A stretch of DNA of 64,000 nucleotides from UBA1366 sp047602575 (GTDB taxonomy: Bacteria; Bacillota; Clostridia; Oscillospirales; Ruminococcaceae). Shown piece by piece: positions 24,469 to 34,273 of the stretch. A model generated the notes under the pieces. The model had not been told where the DNA came from and did no database searches. It saw only the letters and a list, made by a program, of their open reading frames with translations. The stretch covers positions 186,001 to 250,000 of the forward strand of contig JASGGY010000003.1 of NCBI GenBank assembly GCA_047602575.1, written 5' to 3'. Positions within the stretch are counted from its first letter, which is position 1. Each line of letters begins with the position of its first letter. The position numbers and the translations under genes are program-made.

Positions 24469-26328
24469 TCACTTAACTTTAACTGCTTTAACCGTTGAAA
24501 TCTCGCTGTAATACTTCACTCCGCCGACTGTCTGGTAGGTGCGGATTTTGTAATAATATGTCTTGCCCTTGGTCAGCCCTGTGTTGGTGTAACTTGTTGT
24601 CGTTGTCGTTTTGATTTTGGTGTAAGTCCCCGCGCTTGAGGTTGAGCGGTAAAGCTCATAGCCTGTCGCGCCTGAAACTTTCGTCCACTTAACTGTGGCT
24701 TTTTTGCTGCCTACGGCGATGGTTAGAGTTGTGTTTTTCGGGTTAATTTTGAAATTCTTGGTGATTGTTCCGCTGTAATTGCCCTTGCCTTTGATGGTTA
24801 CTGCCACCTTGCCGACTTTGGTGTTGTTCAGGTAGGTGACGGTATAGTCGGTGTTGAAGTTGAGGGTTGTGCTGCCGTTTTTCAAGGTGATTGCGGGCTT
24901 GATGGCAGAGCCTATGTAGGTAACGTCCTTGGGTTGGGTGGCGGTGAAGCCGTTGATAGATTTTGCTGAAATAGTGAAGTTCTTTGTGATTGTGCCGCTG
25001 TAATTGCCAATGCCCGTGATGGTGACTTTGGCTGTGCCTGCGTTGACGTTGTTGGTGGCAGTTGCGGTGTAGTCCGTTCCGCCGACCAGCGTCTTTGTGC
25101 CGTCTTTGAGGGTAATTGCGGGCTTGATTGCACTGCCTGTGTAGACTGCGTTCTTTGGCAGAGCTGCGGTGAAGCCGTTGATAGATTTTGCAGAAATAGT
25201 AAAGCTCTTGGTTAGCGTTCCGGTATAATTACCCGTACCCGTGATGGTGACTGTGGCTGTGCCTGCGGCGGTGTTTGCGGAATACGCGACGGTGTAGTCA
25301 GTTCCGCTGACGAGGGATGTTGCGCCGTATTGCACGGTAACCGTCGGGTTTTTCGCCTTGCCGTCGTAGGTGTAGGCGGTCGGGGAAAGGGTGGCTGTGC
25401 AGTCTGAAATATCTATCTGCAGGGTGGTATAGCCAAAGCCGTTTTCTATGGCATACTGCTCGGCGGCTGAGCCTGAATAACAGTTGATATTAAAGACATC
25501 CACTTTTACATAATCATAATTCGCATCATGCTTATATCCAAATGCACCGTTTCCAATGCTTGTTACACTCGCGGGAATCGTGATACTTGTCAGGCTGTCA
25601 CATTCCTCGAATGCCAACATTCCGATACTCGTCACGCCGGATAAGATGAAAATGTTGCTCAAACTGCTGCAATAACTGAACGCATAATTTTCTATGTTCT
25701 TCACGCTCGGCGGAATGATGATGTTGTTCAGACCGGTACAGCAGGTAAAAGCTCCATGCCCGATACTTGTCACGCCGGATGGAATTGAAACGCTGGTTAG
25801 GTTCGTGCAGTATTCAAAAGCATATCTACCGATGCTTGTTACGCTGCCTGGGAAAGTGAAGCTGGTTTTTCCTGCCGGACAGCAAATCAGTTCTGTTTGA
25901 TTTTTATTATATAATGCGCCGTCAACGGTTGTATACATTGTATTGCTTGCATCAACATGAATACTTGTCAGACTTAAGCAGTATTCAAACGCCCAAATTC
26001 CAATGCTTGTTACGCTGGCTGGGATGGTGACGCTTGTCAGGCTCTGGAAGCCGTAAAATGCACCGTCATTGATGCCTGTAACGGTTTTGCCGTCAAGCTT
26101 GGAGGGAATCTCAAGTTCCGAAGGTGAACCCGAATATCCATATATCGAAACTGTGCCGTCATCAAAAACTGTATAGCTATAATTTCCGCTCGTCAGCACA
26201 TCGGCGCTCGCCTTAATCCCTGTCAGCCAATAGCTTTCATTCGCCCCCGTGGAATTTACCGGCAACTCAATCGCGACCGTTCCGACCGCCATCATTAGTG
26301 CCAATGCCGTTGCTAAAAACTTCTTCAT
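24469..26328 (-). CDS. Secreted BspA-type leucine-rich repeat protein with Ig-like and FnIII domains
   Basis: A 619-aa exported protein. Residues 1-25 are a signal peptide (MKKFLATALALMMAVG). Residues 45-290 contain seven or so BspA-type LRR units of the pattern LTSVTIPASVTSIG..AF. Residues 310-530 hold three tandem repeats of about 75 residues with TYDGKAKNPTVTV and GTGNYTGTLTKSFTI (MBG/Ig-like). Residues 535-619 are a fibronectin type III-like domain (KATVKWTKVSGATGYELYRS). No LPXTG anchor or dockerin is visible, so it is probably released or held by unknown means. Such proteins act in adhesion to host or fibre surfaces. Confidence 0.85.
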   Translation of the reverse strand: MKKFLATALALMMAVGTVAIELPVNSTGANESYWLTGIKASADVLTSGNYSYTVFDDGTVSIYGYSGSPSELEIPSKLDGKTVTGINDGAFYGFQSLTSVTIPASVTSIGIWAFEYCLSLTSIHVDASNTMYTTVDGALYNKNQTELICCPAGKTSFTFPGSVTSIGRYAFEYCTNLTSVSIPSGVTSIGHGAFTCCTGLNNIIIPPSVKNIENYAFSYCSSLSNIFILSGVTSIGMLAFEECDSLTSITIPASVTSIGNGAFGYKHDANYDYVKVDVFNINCYSGSAAEQYAIENGFGYTTLQIDISDCTATLSPTAYTYDGKAKNPTVTVQYGATSLVSGTDYTVAYSANTAAGTATVTITGTGNYTGTLTKSFTISAKSINGFTAALPKNAVYTGSAIKPAITLKDGTKTLVGGTDYTATATNNVNAGTAKVTITGIGNYSGTITKNFTISAKSINGFTATQPKDVTYIGSAIKPAITLKNGSTTLNFNTDYTVTYLNNTKVGKVAVTIKGKGNYSGTITKNFKINPKNTTLTIAVGSKKATVKWTKVSGATGYELYRSTSSAGTYTKIKTTTTTSYTNTGLTKGKTYYYKIRTYQTVGGVKYYSEISTVKAVKVK

Positions 26329-26350
26329 GATTTCCGCCCTTTCAACATGA

Positions 26351-27551
26351 TTATTCCGTCGGTGTAATGACGATGCTTGAAATCATGCTTTTGAGATAAT
26401 CCTCTTTGGCAGAAGCGTTCTCATCGTCAGGGAACGAATAGCAAATCTGTACGATGATGCCGTCCTTAATGATGCCGTACTGCGCGACTACCAAATCCGC
26501 ATCCGTAGCAGGATCCTTGCTTGCATAAGAAATCAAATAATTAGAATCGTCCGCATTTTCGGTGGTTAAATCGCCCAGCTCACTCTTGATTGCTTCTAAC
26601 AGCGTTTCACCGGTGTCGTTATTGACATTGTACATGCCCCAGATCAAAAGCGTATCCGTGTCAGAGGTCAGCGTAACACCATCGCCTGCGTCACTTTCAA
26701 CAGGATTTTCAAAATAAGCGGGATAGTCCACGCTGTATCCAAGCAGCGGATTGGTGTAGGTTATGCTCTCAGCGGCATCAGCTTCTTCTGCCATAACGCT
26801 CTGAAACGCTGAAGCCCAGCACGGATTTTTCGTTTTTGACAACTTCCACATCAACCGTTCCAATTGCATCGCCGTCAGGGTTCTGAATCTCAATGGCAAG
26901 CGTCGCCGACATCGTCGGGTCAGCCGCACTGTTGGCTTTGCTCAGCGAAATTTTGGTCAGCTCAAACGAAACCACCTCGCTGTCGCCGTATGTAACCGTA
27001 TAAATCTTGGCAGCGGAATCATAGCTGATCATGCTGTCCGCAGAAATCTCCGGAACAGGCGCTTCAAAGGCAGAAAACGCGGTGGTAAAATATTTGGTCA
27101 TGGTATCGCCAGAAACGGTCAACGTTTGGTCGCTGTTCCATTTTGCGCCGCCAATCGGATCGGAAAAACGGTCGATATAACTATAAATCACCGCCCACGC
27201 AAAGGTATCTGCATTCTCCGAACCATCGTAAAAATCGTATCCGAGCTGATACTGCGCCGTCGCCGCCGAAACAATCAGGGGATCAAGACTTTTAAGTACT
27301 TCCTTGGTGTCTTTTCCAAAAAAAGCATCCGTTTCTGTGCTGACCGCTGAATCGTCGATGCTGATTACCTGCTCAGAATTAGCCGCGTCGTCCGTTTTGC
27401 TGCTTGAATCTGTTTTTGTAGTGGTGGCTGCGGTAGTGGTTGTGGCATCGGTTTTGGATGATGAACTGTTGGAATCATTTTTGCCGCAGCTTCCAAGTAT
27501 TCCTGCAAGCAGGATGGATGCTGTTATGACTGCCAATGTGTTTCTTTTCAT
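26351..27551 (-). pseudogene. Lipoprotein gene interrupted by a frameshift
   Basis: The N-terminal frame (27551-26778) encodes a lipoprotein signal with lipobox LGSC (Cys22), a Ser/Thr/Asp-rich linker (residues 25-60) and an acidic beta-rich domain ending in SVSERYGRRS. A second frame (to 26351) takes over near 26790-26810 and encodes a further domain: YTNPLLGYSVDYPAYFENPVES, TDTLLIWGMYN, SSIVITPTE. No ribosome site precedes the second part. One indel therefore most likely split a gene of about 390 aa. It precedes the LRR gene with 22 nt spacing and may be co-transcribed. A sequencing error or real inactivation are both possible. Confidence 0.65.
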
Positions 27552-27621
27552 TCGAATTCACCTTTCTGTAATCATTGATTATTTGTTTGATTGTGATGTT
27601 TTCGCTTGTTTATACTCTTTC

Positions 27622-27867
27622 TTATTTTTGTGCCAGTTGGAAAGCCTCACTCAGGGATATTTCTACCTTTCCGTCCCAGTTAATGCAGATACCATCGGTG
27701 GTTACTTTTTGAAACAGCTCAGCATCGGCAAGTGCTCCGAACCGTATTGTTTCCAGTCGGCTTTTTAAACTTAACTGAATGCTGCTGCCATTATCTAAAA
27801 TAATATCCAGACAGTACTCTTGCTTTGGCAAGACATTAATTATTTTACTCACACCAATCACCTCCAT
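27622..27867 (-). CDS. DUF2442-type small protein
   Basis: This 81-aa protein follows the DUF2442 pattern: VSKIINVLPKQEYCLDIILDNGSS, the LKSRLETIRFGALADAELFQKV helix, and the ICINWDGKVEISLSEAFQLA ending. The family is small, cytoplasmic and of unknown function, often near toxin-antitoxin genes, though no partner toxin is seen here. The ATG follows a GGAGGTG site. It lies about 70 nt upstream of the lipoprotein gene on the same strand. Confidence 0.7.
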   Translation of the reverse strand: MEVIGVSKIINVLPKQEYCLDIILDNGSSIQLSLKSRLETIRFGALADAELFQKVTTDGICINWDGKVEISLSEAFQLAQK

Positions 27868-27919
27868 GAAATAAAAAAACCACCATATCTATTATACAGT
27901 GGTCATAGCCCTCATGTCT

Positions 27920-27972
27920 GTCACCCAGCGGGTGACAAGGGCGGGTGACAAATGCTTGTCGCCCGCCCTTGT
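27920..27972. repeat. Overlapping hairpins downstream of the luxR-type gene
   Basis: Two inverted repeats share an arm: GTCACCC/GGGTGAC (27920-27936), and a 17-bp stem with one wobble pair and 4-nt loop (27935-27972). They exclude each other. There is no T-run, so a plain terminator is unlikely. It sits about 100 bp beyond the luxR stop. Confidence 0.6.
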
Positions 27973-28071
27973 GTAATTGCTCCACCAACTAAACCTTGCA
28001 CCGCATCGGCAGTATTTTTTCGCACAGCCGCGTTTCTTGTCAAGCGCAAGCTTTAATTTGTGGAGCAATAG

Positions 28072-30555
28072 CTAATCCATATATTGTTGAAGCATTGCGC
28101 GGGAGCTGATCCCCAGCTTTTCAAACATGCGTTTGAGCATGGTTTTTACTGTATTTGTCGAAATATACAGCCTCAGCCCGATTTCCTTATTAGAAAGCCC
28201 CTGTGCTACCAACCGCGCAACTTCCGCTTCCCGTTCGGTCAGCATCGACTTTGCAGCTTCCGGCGCATCTGCCGCCATCCTGTCGATCCCTGCCTTATAA
28301 GGTTCATAAAGCCTGAAAATTGAAGAAATAAATTCTCGTTCGCTTTGACAGCCGTCTTGATACAGCTCGGAAAGAACAGACGCTATCCACTGTCCATACT
28401 CCACAAAGGGCATCCGAATCAGGTCGGGGCGTGCCAGATCCATGGCTTTTTTCAGCTCCGCCGCCGCCATATCCCTCCGATGCAGATTTTTGTTTGCCGC
28501 AGACGCATAGATATGAATATATATCTGAGCCATAAGATTTGGAAAGACGGAGGCATTCTCCATGAAATAATCCATATTGCCCAACAGACGATGGTATTCC
28601 TCACGAATCAACAAAACGTGCCCATATACCACATTAAAAAAAGCCAGCGTCGGAAAATAGAGCTTGCTAGAAGTGAAATCGCCGTTTTCAATCCATTGCG
28701 GGATTTCTTGCTTCTGCCCCTGAAAAACCATCAGGAATACCTCGCATAGCTCAATGGTATCCAACAAGAAGTACCATTTCCTCTGCTTTGTCTGCATTTT
28801 TACTGTTTGAAGAATTTCTGCCGCTCCGAAATGGTCTCCGCGGTACAGTGCAAGTTTCATTTGTAAGAATGCCGCACAAATGACAATATCCTGCTGTTTA
28901 CAAAGGTTTGCGTGGTAAATCGCCTGATGTGCCAAGATTTCCGCATTATCAAACTCCCCCCGCAGGTAAGAAAATTCCGCTTCCATGATTGAATCGGCAC
29001 CTGCGCCGTGACCTCTGGCGACCCTGTCATAGTAGGGCAGCGCTTCCTTCATCCATTCCAACTCACGCGCAAGCTGCCCAGAAGTTCGATGAAACATGTA
29101 AACCACAGAGGGCGACCCAAATGTCCATCCGCCGCGTGTATCCATAAACTGTGAAGGATGTTCCATCAGATTGCAGGCTGTCTTAATGTGTTCTCCCATT
29201 CTTTCAAGGTCATTATATTCGGTAAAGCTAAGCAGGAGTTCCAGTTCCCCCTCAATTTCACGCAGTGTCTGATTTTCACCATCCTCGTTTTTATGCAAAA
29301 GCATACCTATTTCAGTGCATACCGCCGCAAATCGTTCTGTTTCGTTGTAGGAAAAAAGGCAGATCGCAATGACCAGCAAAGACACCGGATGTTGTTCCAG
29401 GACAGCGGGAGGGCACTCATCGTAGTATTTCAGAAGTTCTGCTCGGTGTTCATTGAGCAAACTATGTCCTTGATCCTCTTTCAGCGCGATGAGCAGCGCG
29501 TCAAAATCCTTTGCAAGATAGTAATACCGAAAGGCAAGCGGATATTCCTCCGTTTTCGTATACCAGCTCGCAATCCGTCTGTATAATCTGTCACGCTCGG
29601 CTTCATCCATCTGTTTGACCAATTTTTGAATAAACTCCGAAAAGATTTTATGCACCTGAAAGGTGCCAGACCGTTCGTCCAGTGTAATGAAAGCATTCCT
29701 TTCAATAATATCCGTCAGCAACGCTTCTGTGTTTTCTTGCTGCCAGATGTAAGCCGCCTGCTCCAAAGTAAACGTATCAAGAAAACAAATATGTACAATA
29801 AAATCTCGGGTTTCCGGTTGGAATGGAAGAAAAACCGTCTTTTCAATCAGCCTGTGTATATTGGGAGGCGCAACCAGAATACCTTCTTTCTTATAGTTGA
29901 GCATCAGAAGATAGAGGGCACTGATCCACCCCTCTGTATAAACATGGAGTCCTTGCACCTCATTTTCCTTCAAGATTACTCCGCATAGCCGGTAATATGT
30001 TTCGATTTCTTTTGGCGTAAATTCCAGCGCATCCTTCTGGATATGCTGCAGATAGCCCTTCAAAACAAGCTCGTCCAAATTCTCAAGCCGCGTATAACGA
30101 GCAGTCAGTACAAGATGTAATTCGGGAAGCTCATTCCAGAGAAGATATTCAATAAAATCATTGATTTCCGGGCTATCGGCCAGATGGTAATCATCGAGTA
30201 CCAGAACGCTGGCTTCCGATGACAAAACATTTTTCAGCAGTTCAAGAACTGTTTCTCGGACATTACTGTTGGTGGGAAACCCAATTTGCAAGAGTGATTG
30301 ATAGCAGTCAACGTCCAGCTCACAGAATAAACGGCAGAAATCCATCCAGAATTCAGAAATAGAATCATCATGAAGCTTCTGCCACAGCACCCGAACATTT
30401 TTATTTTTTAAATATTCCCGCACACCGGTTGTTTTCCCATATCCCATGGGAGCCTCCACAAGCGTGCAGGGATATTGTGTTATTAACTGCATTTTTTCCT
30501 TGAACGCAGCCGTCAGGTAGACTGTCGTCGTATCAACCGGTTTCACCTTATCCAT
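28072..30555 (-). CDS. MalT/LAL-type LuxR family regulator
   Basis: The likely start is ATG 30555 (827 aa) behind an AGGGAG site; the open frame reaches 30627. Residues 35-42 (APMGYGKT) are the Walker A motif of a STAND NTPase and LVLDDYHL near 115 is Walker B. The middle has TPR-like helical repeats (350-700). The last 60 residues are the LuxR HTH (LTEREAEVARLVAQGLSNKEIG, NTVKTMLKRMFEKLG). Such large ATP-binding regulators switch on genes after binding a small inducer. The target is not obvious here. Neighbouring genes are an IS remnant and the LRR/lipoprotein group. Confidence 0.88.
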   Translation of the reverse strand: MDKVKPVDTTTVYLTAAFKEKMQLITQYPCTLVEAPMGYGKTTGVREYLKNKNVRVLWQKLHDDSISEFWMDFCRLFCELDVDCYQSLLQIGFPTNSNVRETVLELLKNVLSSEASVLVLDDYHLADSPEINDFIEYLLWNELPELHLVLTARYTRLENLDELVLKGYLQHIQKDALEFTPKEIETYYRLCGVILKENEVQGLHVYTEGWISALYLLMLNYKKEGILVAPPNIHRLIEKTVFLPFQPETRDFIVHICFLDTFTLEQAAYIWQQENTEALLTDIIERNAFITLDERSGTFQVHKIFSEFIQKLVKQMDEAERDRLYRRIASWYTKTEEYPLAFRYYYLAKDFDALLIALKEDQGHSLLNEHRAELLKYYDECPPAVLEQHPVSLLVIAICLFSYNETERFAAVCTEIGMLLHKNEDGENQTLREIEGELELLLSFTEYNDLERMGEHIKTACNLMEHPSQFMDTRGGWTFGSPSVVYMFHRTSGQLARELEWMKEALPYYDRVARGHGAGADSIMEAEFSYLRGEFDNAEILAHQAIYHANLCKQQDIVICAAFLQMKLALYRGDHFGAAEILQTVKMQTKQRKWYFLLDTIELCEVFLMVFQGQKQEIPQWIENGDFTSSKLYFPTLAFFNVVYGHVLLIREEYHRLLGNMDYFMENASVFPNLMAQIYIHIYASAANKNLHRRDMAAAELKKAMDLARPDLIRMPFVEYGQWIASVLSELYQDGCQSEREFISSIFRLYEPYKAGIDRMAADAPEAAKSMLTEREAEVARLVAQGLSNKEIGLRLYISTNTVKTMLKRMFEKLGISSRAMLQQYMD

Positions 30556-30741
30556 CTTCATACTCCCTTGTTTTAAAGCAACATTGACATATCCTTTTCC
30601 CGCATATTTTTTGTGATCAGATAACAATCATTTTCTTCAAGAAGCCACAAAATCTTTGTTTCGATGTTTGCTTTCAACTATCCCCGCTTTAACTATGTGA
30701 ATATAATTATTATAAATCATAATTATGAAAATTTCAAGGAT

Positions 30742-31690
30742 GCTGTTACACTAGAAAGTAGACATAAACAAGTGGAATAAGGTATAATAAAAAGCAGGTG
30801 GTTAAAGCAGTGAAAAGAAGTACCTATAGCGACGACTTCCGGCAGAGCATTGTAAATCTATATCAATCAGGGAAACCCTCAAACGAGATCCTGAACGAAT
30901 ACGAACTGTCATCCTCAACATTCTACAAGTGGGTAAAAAAGCACTCCGTTGTGAAGATTTCAGGAACTGAAAGCATGACCATGACAGAAATCAAATCGAT
31001 GCAGAAACGGCTGGCTTTACTGGAAGAAGAGAATATGATATTAAAAAAACGATATCCATCTTCTCAAAGGTGGGAAAGAAAAAGCGAAGCTTGTTCATTA
31101 GCTGTCGGAAAAGCACGACATAAAGATCCTGTGCAAGGTCTTGCAGCTTTCCAGAAGCAGTTATTATGCAGCGATCAACCGCAAGCCCTCCGCGCGGTAA
31201 TTATCCAATCGTAAGCTGAAAATCAGGATTCTGGAGATTTATAACCAAAGCAAAAAGCGTTATGGCTGTATAAAGATACGGCATATTCTGCGGAATGAGG
31301 GCGTTTTTATCGGGCAGAACAAAGTCCTTCGACTGATGCAGGAGATGGGTATAAGGTCCGTCACAGTGTGCAAATACAGGCATTTCCGATCCAAAGATGA
31401 CAATCAGGAACGCATCAATCGCATCAACAAAGACCTCACAGCAGCTAAGCCAAATCAGGTCTAGCTTTCTGACATTACATACATCCGAACAAAAAAGACG
31501 GATGGACTTATCTAGCCGGCGTTCTGGATGTCTGTACCCGAAAAATAGTCGGTTATGCTTATGGAAAAAGAATGACGCAGGAGCTGACCATAACAGCACT
31601 TCGCAACGCTTTGAAAAACCAGCGTTATCCGAAAGGCCTTATCCTGCACAATGACCGCGGCTCGCAGTACACCTCCAAGGGTTATAGGGG
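30742..31690 (+). mobile_element. Decayed IS3-family element
   Basis: The left end begins TGTTACACTAG near 30743. OrfA starts at GTG 30810 (KRSTYSDDFRQSIVNLYQSG, then STFYKWVKKH and a leucine-zipper-like LALLEEENMILKK). At the LKK codons a run of A residues followed by C (about 31043-31050) is a typical -1 slippery site, and the -1 frame gives TISIFSKVGKK, the OrfA/OrfB fusion pattern. OrfB then breaks repeatedly: KRYGCIKIRHILRNEGV, VCKYRHFRSKDDNQERINRIN, IVGYAYGKRMTQELTITALRNAL, LHNDRGSQYTSKG. The right end is missing. It stops inside a MerR-type gene fragment. Confidence 0.8.
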
Positions 31691-31694
31691 ATGT

Positions 31695-31878
31695 TATATC
31701 TCTTCTGCACCGTAATCTGAACCTCCACATCCACATCGCTTTCCCGATACTCTTTATCATGAAATACCGCAAGAGAATCACAGAGATTTGCCATCACAAG
31801 CTTCCTTACTCCTGTTTCCTCCATCAGCCGTTTCCAGAGCAGACCCTCCTGATCATATGCCGGGATTATTGTACGCAA
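31695..31878 (-). pseudogene. GyrI-like C-terminal fragment of a MerR-type regulator
   Basis: A minus-strand frame encodes IIPAYDQEGLLWKRLMEETG and LAVFHDKEYRESDVDVEVQI. This pattern is typical of the GyrI-like effector domain in BmrR-type MerR regulators. The HTH half and the end of the domain are absent. The fragment is cut by the right end of the IS3 remnant. It may be a relic of a further member of the MerR group found at 18-22 kb. Confidence 0.55.
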
Positions 31879-31949
31879 ATTCTATAAAAATAGCGAAGCC
31901 GGGATTTCCGGTTTCGCCTATGTGTTGATATTTATCAGCCCAAAATTTT

Positions 31950-31983
31950 GGGTGTAAACCGCATCAACACAGGGTTTACACCC
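31950..31983. repeat. Inverted repeat before the rrn terminator
   Basis: GGGTGTAAACC and GGTTTACACCC, 11 bp each, are separated by 12 nt. It has no clear T-run and could be an operator or a backup hairpin. A second hairpin with GCGAAGCCGG/CCGGTTTCGC arms lies at about 31891-31918. Confidence 0.5.
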
Positions 31984-31997
31984 GTAAAAATGCGATG

Positions 31998-32032
31998 AAA
32001 AAACCTCGTGAATGACGTATTTACGAGGTTTT
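31998..32032 (-). terminator. Terminator of the rRNA operon
   Basis: Arms AAACCTCGT and ACGAGGTTT form a hairpin directly after the tRNA-Asn 3' end, with TTTTTTC on the minus strand. Confidence 0.8.
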
Positions 32033-32036
32033 CATG

Positions 32037-32112
32037 TGGCTCCCCAAGTTGGACTCGAACCAACGACCCTGCGGTTAACAGCCGCATGCTCTACCGACTG
32101 AGCTATTGAGGA
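32037..32112 (-). tRNA. tRNA-Asn(GTT)
   Basis: A 76-nt tRNA with an encoded CCA end (32037-32039), a full acceptor stem (TCCTCAA pairs with TTGGGGA) and anticodon GTT in CTGTTAA. The T-arm carries GGTTCGAGTCC. It is the last gene of the rRNA operon. Confidence 0.95.
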
Positions 32113-32217
32113 ATATATAACCAGTTAAATTTTAACTGGTATTTTTAAATTGTAATAACCGCTCTGCTCGGTGCATTTTTGTTTCGCTAACTAAACTCTA
32201 ATGCGTTTCGCTAGTTG

Positions 32218-32273
32218 AAACCAACGACCCTGCGGTTAACAGCCGCATGCTCTACCGACTGAGCTATCGAGGA
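32218..32273 (-). pseudogene. Truncated tRNA-Asn copy
   Basis: The 5' 55 nt repeat tRNA-Asn (acceptor 5' strand, D-arm, GTT anticodon arm, variable loop and start of the T-stem) with one change (TCCTCGA). The T-loop and 3' acceptor strand are replaced by unrelated sequence, so it cannot fold into a tRNA. Confidence 0.85.
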
Positions 32274-32376
32274 ATATATTACCATTTAGCTGTATATTAT
32301 GCATTTAATTTGTATTAATATTCAGAAATGGTTTTGTATTTTCGGTTTTGATTTCTGTTGTAAATTCATTACGTTC

Positions 32377-32401
32377 GCTCTACCGACTGAGCTATTGAGG
32401 A
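32377..32401 (-). pseudogene. tRNA-Asn 5' fragment
   Basis: Only the first 25 nt of tRNA-Asn (acceptor 5' strand and D-arm up to TAGAGC) are present. It then runs into CGAACG. It lies between the truncated copy and the 5S gene. Confidence 0.8.
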
Positions 32402-32410
32402 ATAAAAGGA

Positions 32411-32445
32411 ATTAAAGAGAAAAGCGAAAAACTTTTCTCTTTAAT
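32411..32445 (-). terminator. Hairpin after 5S rRNA
   Basis: A perfect 14-bp inverted repeat with a 7-nt loop just after the 5S 3' end. It may be a processing hairpin or an old terminator. tRNA-Asn lies beyond it, so some readthrough or a separate promoter is needed. Confidence 0.6.
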
Positions 32446-32452
32446 TCGATCG

Positions 32453-32570
32453 TGTCGGCGACACCGATTTTCCCGGGCCGTTGCCAGCCAAGTATTTTAG
32501 GCGAAGATGAGCTTAACTGCTGTGTTCGGAAAGGGAACAGGTGGGACCTCATCTCAATCGTCACCGACGG
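32453..32570 (-). rRNA. rrf: 5S ribosomal RNA
   Basis: About 118 nt. The 5' strand GTCGGTGACG pairs with the 3' strand CGGTGTCGCCGAC. The conserved loops GGTCCCACCTG and CCGAACACAGCAGTTAAGCTC are visible on the minus strand. Boundaries are accurate to a few bases. Confidence 0.93.
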
Positions 32571-32872
32571 GTGGAGGTTAACAACCTCAAAACTGAATAA
32601 TGAAGGGGTGATGCGGGATGAGGAAGAAATCTGAGGAACCTTCATGTGGAAGGTTAAGCCCTCGACCGATTAGTACTCGCTAGCTAAACGCCTCACAGCG
32701 CTTACACATTGAGCCTATCAACCTTGTAGTCTTCAAGGGGTCTTACTCAGTTAAACTGATGGGATATCTTATCTTAAGGGCGGCTTCACGCTTAGATGCT
32801 TTCAGCGTTTATCCGTTCCGCACATAGCTGCCCAGCTGTGCCACTGGCGTGACAACTGGTGCACCAGAGGTG

Positions 32873-32904
<32 letters not shown>

Positions 32905-32933
32905 CGCCTTTCAAATATCCTACGCCCACGACA

Positions 32934-32989
<56 letters not shown>

Positions 32990-33020
32990 TGGCGAACAGC
33001 CAAACCCTTGGGACCGAATA

Positions 33021-33070
<50 letters not shown>

Positions 33071-33268
33071 CTGTGGACGCTTGGGGGAGATCAGCCTGTT
33101 ATCCCCAGGGTAGCTTTTATCCGTTGAGCGACGGCATTTCCACGTACATACCGCCGGATCACTAACTCCAACTTTCGTTACTGCTCGAACCGTCATTCTC
33201 GCAGTTAGGCTCGCTTATGCGTTTACACTCTGCCGCATGGTTTCCATCCATGCTGAGCGAACCTTTGA

Positions 33269-33319
<51 letters not shown>

Positions 33320-33605
33320 AACAATGTCCCCCGGCTTGATTCAAAGCCGCAGGTTAGAACTCCAGCACTTCAAGAGTGGTATCCCAAGGTTGACTCCGCA
33401 CAAGCTGACGCCCGTGCTTCCCAGTCTCCCACCTATCCTGTACATGAAATACCGAAATCCAATATTAAGCTACAGTAAAGCTCCATGGGGTCTTTCCGTC
33501 TAGTCGCGGGTAACCGGCATCTTCACCGGTACTACAATTTCGCCGGGCGGGTTGTTGAGACAGTGCCCAGATCGTTACACCATTCGTGCGGGTCAGAACT
33601 TACCT

Positions 33606-33665
<60 letters not shown>

Positions 33666-33808
33666 AATTCAATGCTTGCACATCTCCTCTTAACCTTCCG
33701 GCACCGGGCAGGTGTCACCCCATATACGTCATCTTTCGATTTAGCATAGAGCTGTGTTTTTGCTAAACAGTCGCCTGGGCCTATTCTCTGCGACTTAATT
33801 TCTTAAGT

Positions 33809-33850
<42 letters not shown>

Positions 33851-34273
33851 TAACAACCCTTCTCCCGTTGGCCTTAGAATTCTCTTCCTATCTACCTGTG
33901 TCGGTTTGCGGTACGGGCACCTTGGACATACATGCAGCTTTTCTTGCCTCAGTCTAAACTTACTTAACCTACTAAATTTCGGCCCCTTACGACCGGGTCT
34001 ACCATCGCCCGGCTAAGCTCTTTCTGAGTGTCCCTGCATTTAAGTTTTCGGTGGCTACGGAATTTCAACCGTATGTGCATCGGCTACGCGTTTCCGCCTC
34101 ACCTTAGCTCCCGGCTTACTAGGAGCGGACGAACCTTCCTCCTAAAACCTTAGATTTTCGGCCATTATGATTCTCACACAATTCTCGCTACTCATTCCGG
34201 CATTCTCACTCGAATACACTCCACCACCGCTTCCGCTGTGACTTCTCCGCGTATTCGACGCTCTCCTACCCCT

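Noticed and set aside
27901..27990. Possible CRISPR or repeat array
   Set aside because: Only two overlapping hairpins without spacers. No CRISPR array is visible anywhere in the window.
31950..31983. Riboswitch or T-box before the tRNA region
   Set aside because: Only a simple inverted repeat is seen, and no downstream gene would be regulated in either direction.
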